Below, in pieces: positions 6,925 through 9,854 of a stretch of 9,854 bases of DNA. The notes below the pieces were generated by a model. It was not told the origin of the DNA and made no database searches. It saw only the letters and a program-made list of their open reading frames with translations. Source of the stretch: Acidobacteriaceae bacterium (GTDB lineage Bacteria; Acidobacteriota; Terriglobia; Terriglobales; Acidobacteriaceae). Each line of letters begins with the position of its first letter. Positions within the stretch are counted from its first letter, which is position 1. The translations under genes and the position numbers were made by a program. The stretch lies in NCBI GenBank assembly GCA_003139975.1, contig PLHN01000390.1, forward strand, positions 495 to 10,348. The letters run 5' to 3'.

Positions 6925-8283
6925 ATGCCTGCTGAAGCTGCTGCAATCGGTCGCAAACGGTCGCTCGCCGCGTCTACGGATCGGCTTGCCTCCTGGGGAA
7001 GGTATCCCAAGGGAACCCATGCGCACGTCCACAAGCCGGCCTGGAACGACGAGTTGGCTGGCATTCTCAAAGCCGCGCCGCCGGCTTCGCTGCTTCCGTA
7101 TGGCTTAGGCCGAAGTTATGGAGACTCGTGCCTCAACACCGATCGTGAACTCGTCGATTGCCGCCGCCTCAATCGCATTCTTGGTTTTGACGAGTCAACC
7201 GGCATGCTGCGCTGCGAAGGCGGCGTCAGTTTCGCCGATATCATCGGCGTATTCCTTCCCAAGGGTTGGTTCCTTCCGGTAACGCCCGGCACCCAATTCG
7301 TCACGGTGGGCGGCGCCATCGCCAACGATGTTCATGGCAAGAATCACCATTGTGCCGGAACGTTTGGCGATCACGTCCACCAGCTTGGCTTGCTTCGCTC
7401 GAACGACGGCTTGGTTGTCTGCAGCCGCGAAGAGAATCCGCAGATGTTCCGCGCGACCATCGGCGGTCTCGGTCTGACCGGCGTTATTGCATGGGCGGAC
7501 ATTCAACTGCGGCGCGTGGCCGGGCCCTGGATCGACGCTGAACTCGCGCCCTTCCAGTCGCTCTCTGGTTTTGTCGACCTTAGCCAAAAAAGCAATGGTC
7601 ATTTCGAGTACACCGTGGCCTGGCTGGATTGTTTCGCGGGACGAAATCTACGCGGAATTCTCTTCCGCGGGAATCACTCCGCCGAGAGCGCAAAAAAGCT
7701 TCGCCTCAAGCGCGGGCCGAAACTTCCCTTCAATTTGCCAGCGTGGTTGCTCAACCGTTACAGCGTGCGAGCCTTCAATTCGGTCTACTACCGCGCTCAC
7801 GCGGCGAAAAAAGGTTCTACGCTCGTGGGCTACGATTCGTTCTTTTACCCGCTGGATTCCGTGCGCCAGTGGAACTTGTTGTACGGCAAGCAAGGCTTCC
7901 TGCAATATCAATGCGTCATCCCGGAATCGAATGTCGATGCTTTTCCGGAACTCCTCGCCCGCATCGCGCGCTCCGGCATGGGATCGTTTCTCGGTGTCTT
8001 GAAGCAGTTTGGATCGGCGCCTCCCGCCGGGATGTTGTCATTCCCCCGTCCTGGGCTAACGCTGGCGCTCGACTTTGCCATGCGCGGCGAGCGGACACTG
8101 CAGCTCATGCGCTCGCTCGACGATGTAGTCCTGCGCAGCGGGGGCGCGCTCTATCCAGCAAAAGACGCGCGTATGAGCCCTGCCCTGTTCGAGGCGTCGT
8201 TCCCGCGCTGGCGGAGCTTTTTGCCCTGGATTGATCCGAAAATGTCTTCCTCGTTCTGGCGGCGCGTCACGGAGGGACCATGA
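6925..8283 (+). CDS. dprE1: DprE1-like FAD-dependent decaprenylphosphoryl-beta-D-ribose 2'-oxidase
   Basis: A 452-aa flavoprotein (mycobacterial DprE1 is 461 aa, from memory), homologous along its full length. The N-terminal FAD-binding domain shows GLGRSYGDS (60-68, Tyr65 matching Tyr60), TPGTQFVTVGGAIANDVHGKNHH (120-142, His137 matching His132) and IGGLGLTGVI (179-188). The C-terminal substrate domain shows the YDSFFYPLD stretch, GFLQYQ (324-329), Lys360 in VLKQFG matching Lys367, and LYPAKDAR (409-416, with Tyr410 and Lys413 matching Tyr415 and Lys418). Expected reaction: FAD-dependent oxidation of the ribose C2' hydroxyl of polyprenylphosphoryl ribose to a keto intermediate. The residue aligned with Cys387, the benzothiazinone target, is Ala381. 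The ATG at 6925 has only a weak upstream Shine-Dalgarno, but the distance to the first conserved block fits the family. The TGA overlaps the next ATG. VAO-type sugar oxidases are the only alternative, and the operon partner argues for DprE1. Confidence 0.94.
   Translation: MPAEAAAIGRKRSLAASTDRLASWGRYPKGTHAHVHKPAWNDELAGILKAAPPASLLPYGLGRSYGDSCLNTDRELVDCRRLNRILGFDESTGMLRCEGGVSFADIIGVFLPKGWFLPVTPGTQFVTVGGAIANDVHGKNHHCAGTFGDHVHQLGLLRSNDGLVVCSREENPQMFRATIGGLGLTGVIAWADIQLRRVAGPWIDAELAPFQSLSGFVDLSQKSNGHFEYTVAWLDCFAGRNLRGILFRGNHSAESAKKLRLKRGPKLPFNLPAWLLNRYSVRAFNSVYYRAHAAKKGSTLVGYDSFFYPLDSVRQWNLLYGKQGFLQYQCVIPESNVDAFPELLARIARSGMGSFLGVLKQFGSAPPAGMLSFPRPGLTLALDFAMRGERTLQLMRSLDDVVLRSGGALYPAKDARMSPALFEASFPRWRSFLPWIDPKMSSSFWRRVTEGP
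8271..8276 (+). promoter_or_regulatory. Strong Shine-Dalgarno for the DprE2-like gene
   Basis: GGAGGG ends 3 nt before the ATG at 8280, inside the last codons of the DprE1-like gene. It fixes the start within the ATGA overlap and indicates coupled synthesis of the two epimerase subunits. Confidence 0.8.
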
Positions 8284-9080
8284 GCAGCCCTACACATTCT
8301 GCGAAATCGTTCTCCGCGCCCACGACGACGCGCGCGCTGCTGAAGAAGGTCGTCGTCCTCGGAGCAACTTCTGGAATCGCGCTCGAAGTTCAGCGGCACC
8401 TGGCCAGGCTCGGATGCGAATTGCTTCTGGTCGCGCGCTCTCCGGAACGCCTGGCCGAAGTACAGTCCGATCTATTGGCTCGCGGCGCGAGCCAGGTTCT
8501 TACTTGCGCGGCCGATCTGGCGGCGATTGAATACCATGCCGGAATCTTCGACTTTGTCCGCCGCTCATTTTCCGGCTACGACACAGTTCTGCTCTCGTAC
8601 GGTGCGATGCAGGATCAAAAAGACTCTGAGGCGTCGGTCGATGTTCTGCTCTCGGAACTCCACGTCAACTATGTAAGCGCCGCCGCGCTGCTCACTCTCT
8701 TTGCAGCCGACATGGAACAACGCCGCACCGGATGCATCGCTGCAATCACGTCGGTCGCCGGAGATCGCGGACGCCGCTCCAATTACGTCTACGGCTCCGC
8801 CAAAGGTGCCCTCTCGCTTTTCCTGCAAGGTCTGCGCAGCCGCCTTCATCCCGCCGGAGTCAAAGTGATCACGATCAAGCCGGGCCCCGTGCAAACCCCG
8901 ATGACCGACCATCTGCCAAACGCCGCGCGCTTTGCGCAGCCAGAAATGGTTGCCCGCGACATCGTCCGCGCGCTGGAGCGCCGCTCGCCCGACGTTCTTT
9001 ACACGCCGAAAATCTGGCGCTACGTCATGGCGGCTGTCGAACACATCCCAGAAACGCTGTTCAAGCGCTTGTCGTTCTAG
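8280..9080 (+). CDS. dprE2: DprE2-like short-chain dehydrogenase (decaprenylphosphoryl-2-keto-ribose reductase)
   Basis: A 266-aa classical SDR. The Rossmann nucleotide-binding motif GATSGIA is at 28-34, in the position of the TGxxxGxG loop, and VARS at 51-54 follows beta-2, where an Arg favours NADPH. Asn130 (HVNY), Ser158 (ITSVAG), Tyr171 and Lys175 (YGSAK) form the catalytic tetrad, and the PGPVQTPMT segment (201-209) closes the site. SVAGDRGRRSNYVYGSAKG is close to mycobacterial DprE2 (254 aa, from memory). The first ~20 residues are a polar Ser/Thr-rich extension. Expected reaction: NAD(P)H reduction of the 2'-keto intermediate made by DprE1 to polyprenylphosphoryl-D-arabinose, completing C2' epimerisation. 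An SDR alone would be ambiguous. The ATGA overlap with the DprE1 homologue makes the role likely. It is the last gene of the operon, with a stem-loop 31 bp after the stop. Confidence 0.92.
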   Translation: MSSPTHSAKSFSAPTTTRALLKKVVVLGATSGIALEVQRHLARLGCELLLVARSPERLAEVQSDLLARGASQVLTCAADLAAIEYHAGIFDFVRRSFSGYDTVLLSYGAMQDQKDSEASVDVLLSELHVNYVSAAALLTLFAADMEQRRTGCIAAITSVAGDRGRRSNYVYGSAKGALSLFLQGLRSRLHPAGVKVITIKPGPVQTPMTDHLPNAARFAQPEMVARDIVRALERRSPDVLYTPKIWRYVMAAVEHIPETLFKRLSF

Positions 9081-9098
9081 CCTGTCATCGCCTCCATC

Positions 9099-9131
9099 AA
9101 ATAAAAAAGAGCCGCATCCCTGCGGCCCTTT
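9099..9131 (-). terminator. Rho-independent terminator of pnp (weaker for the dprE2 side)
   Basis: GCCGCA (9111-9116) and TGCGGC (9121-9126) form a perfect 6-bp stem with a TCCC loop, extended by G-C and A-T pairs after one mismatch (9106-9109 with 9128-9131). Read on the minus strand the stem is followed by CTTTTTTATTT, a strong U-tract, so it is mainly the pnp terminator. On the + strand it is followed only by CCTTTG, so it would be a weaker stop for the DPA-type operon. Confidence 0.8.
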
Positions 9132-9136
9132 GCATG

Positions 9137-9164
9137 ACTGAGAACTGACAACTGCGAACTGTTC
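9137..9164. repeat. Heptanucleotide-period tandem repeat after pnp stop
   Basis: ACTG recurs exactly every 7 bp at 9137, 9144, 9151 and 9158, with variable triplets between (AGA, ACA, CGA, TTC). On the minus strand this reads as CAGTNNN units immediately after the pnp stop codon and before the terminator hairpin. It is a degenerate 7-bp repeat of four units with no known function. Confidence 0.6.
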
Positions 9165-9854
9165 TTACCTTCTCCCGCGTCCGCCGCCACCGCCTCCGTG
9201 CCCTCCGTGGCCGCCTCCCGGACCGCGACCCGGGCCCCCGCGGCCGCGCCGGCGCCGATTGCGATCACGATCGCCTCCGCCTCCACTGCTGCGTCCACCT
9301 TCCGGGCGTCCTGCGACTGCAGGCTCTACTCCGACTGGCGCGTCCACGCGGTTGAAGTTCGGCTCGTCATCCGCATCGAACTGCGCGCCACCTTCAATTA
9401 CAGTGCTGGGCGCGGCTTGCGGCGCGGACGGTGTCAGGGGAGCCGCCGACGGCTCAAATCCCGCTGCCTCGTCCGTTTCCGCAGGCGGAGGAGCTCCGCC
9501 GCCCATCTTCGCACGTTGCTCTTTCAGAATTGCCTTGCGCGACAACTTAATGCGGTTGCCCTCGACGGCCAGAACTTTCACCAGCACCTGGTCGCCTTCC
9601 TTTAGCTCATCGCGGACGTCTTTGATCCGGTGCTCGGCCACTTCACTGATGTGCAGCAAGCCATCCAGGCCCGGCAGAATCTCAACGAACGCGCCGAAAT
9701 CCGCTAGCCGGCTCACTTTGCCGAGATAGGTCTTCCCTACTTCGGCCGACGCCGTCAGGTCTTTAATGATCTGCAAAGCCTTATTGGCCGAAACTTCGTC
9801 GTTCGACGCCACGTTGACCTTGCCCGAATCCTCCACGTCGATCTTGACGCCGGT
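9165..9854 (-). CDS. pnp: Polyribonucleotide nucleotidyltransferase (PNPase) C-terminal part, 5'-truncated by window edge
   Basis: The 229 visible C-terminal residues of PNPase, the 3'-5' phosphorolytic exoribonuclease of RNA decay. Residues 1-35 are the end of the KH domain (TGVKIDVEDSGKV, then ANKALQIIKDLT). Residues about 39-107 are an S1 domain with GKVSRLADFGAFVE, DGLLHISEVAEHR and NRIKLSRKA, as in E. coli Pnp. The reading frame is open to the right edge, so the catalytic RNase PH domains lie beyond the window. After S1 comes an Ala/Pro/Glu-rich linker (about 113-182), then a 47-residue tail (183-229) that is about three-quarters Gly and Arg with RGG-like clusters, ending GGRGRR. The tail probably binds RNA or partner proteins. 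The stop is TAA at 9167-9165, followed by a heptamer repeat and an intrinsic terminator. The other S1 proteins (RpsA, Tex) are excluded by the KH-S1 order and the terminal position. Confidence 0.96.
   Translation of the reverse strand, partial: TGVKIDVEDSGKVNVASNDEVSANKALQIIKDLTASAEVGKTYLGKVSRLADFGAFVEILPGLDGLLHISEVAEHRIKDVRDELKEGDQVLVKVLAVEGNRIKLSRKAILKEQRAKMGGGAPPPAETDEAAGFEPSAAPLTPSAPQAAPSTVIEGGAQFDADDEPNFNRVDAPVGVEPAVAGRPEGGRSSGGGGDRDRNRRRRGRGGPGRGPGGGHGGHGGGGGGRGRR

Noticed and set aside
9198..9729. Overlapping + strand open frames opposite pnp
   Set aside because: They are mirror translations of the Gly/Arg-rich tail and S1 domain of pnp. The S1 motifs clearly fix the coding strand.

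Overview
The window is ordinary chromosomal DNA of a GC-rich, Gram-negative-type bacterium. I see no IS element, integrase, CRISPR array, tRNA or rRNA. Codon use and gene style (a PNPase with a long Gly/Arg tail, a bacterial TMTC-like TPR glycosyltransferase) would fit Acidobacteriota, but that placement is an inference and no marker here proves it.

Layout. (a) 1-1119, + strand: the C-terminal ~85-90% of MurA, cut by the left edge. (b) 1169-5097, - strand: a two-gene operon for large membrane GT-C-type glycosyltransferases. The upstream gene is TMTC-like with six C-terminal TPRs. The downstream gene is a 651-aa multi-spanning protein with a periplasmic tail. The two overlap by a GTGA junction. 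(c) 5098-5382: a divergent intergenic region. (d) 5383-9080, + strand: a three-gene operon encoding an HAD phosphatase fused to a UbiA prenyltransferase of the DPPR-synthase type, a DprE1-like FAD oxidase and a DprE2-like short-chain reductase. The last two overlap by ATGA. (e) 9165-9854, - strand: the C-terminal third of PNPase (pnp), cut by the right edge, with its own rho-independent terminator and a 7-bp-period repeat just after the stop.

How it fits together. The + strand operon appears to be a complete route from PRPP to polyprenyl-phosphoryl-D-arabinofuranose, the lipid-linked arabinose donor known as DPA in mycobacteria. UbiA would transfer 5-phosphoribose to polyprenyl phosphate, the fused HAD domain would remove the 5-phosphate, and DprE1/DprE2 would epimerise C2' by oxidation then reduction. 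The divergent GT-C enzymes belong to a fold class that uses polyprenyl-phosphate sugars, so they are candidate acceptor-side transferases. Together the five genes may form a compact D-arabinosylation (or ribosylation) module for a cell-surface glycan or protein outside the Actinobacteria. Enzyme assignments rest on visible motifs. The link between donor synthesis and the two GT-C proteins, and the identity of the acceptor, are inference.
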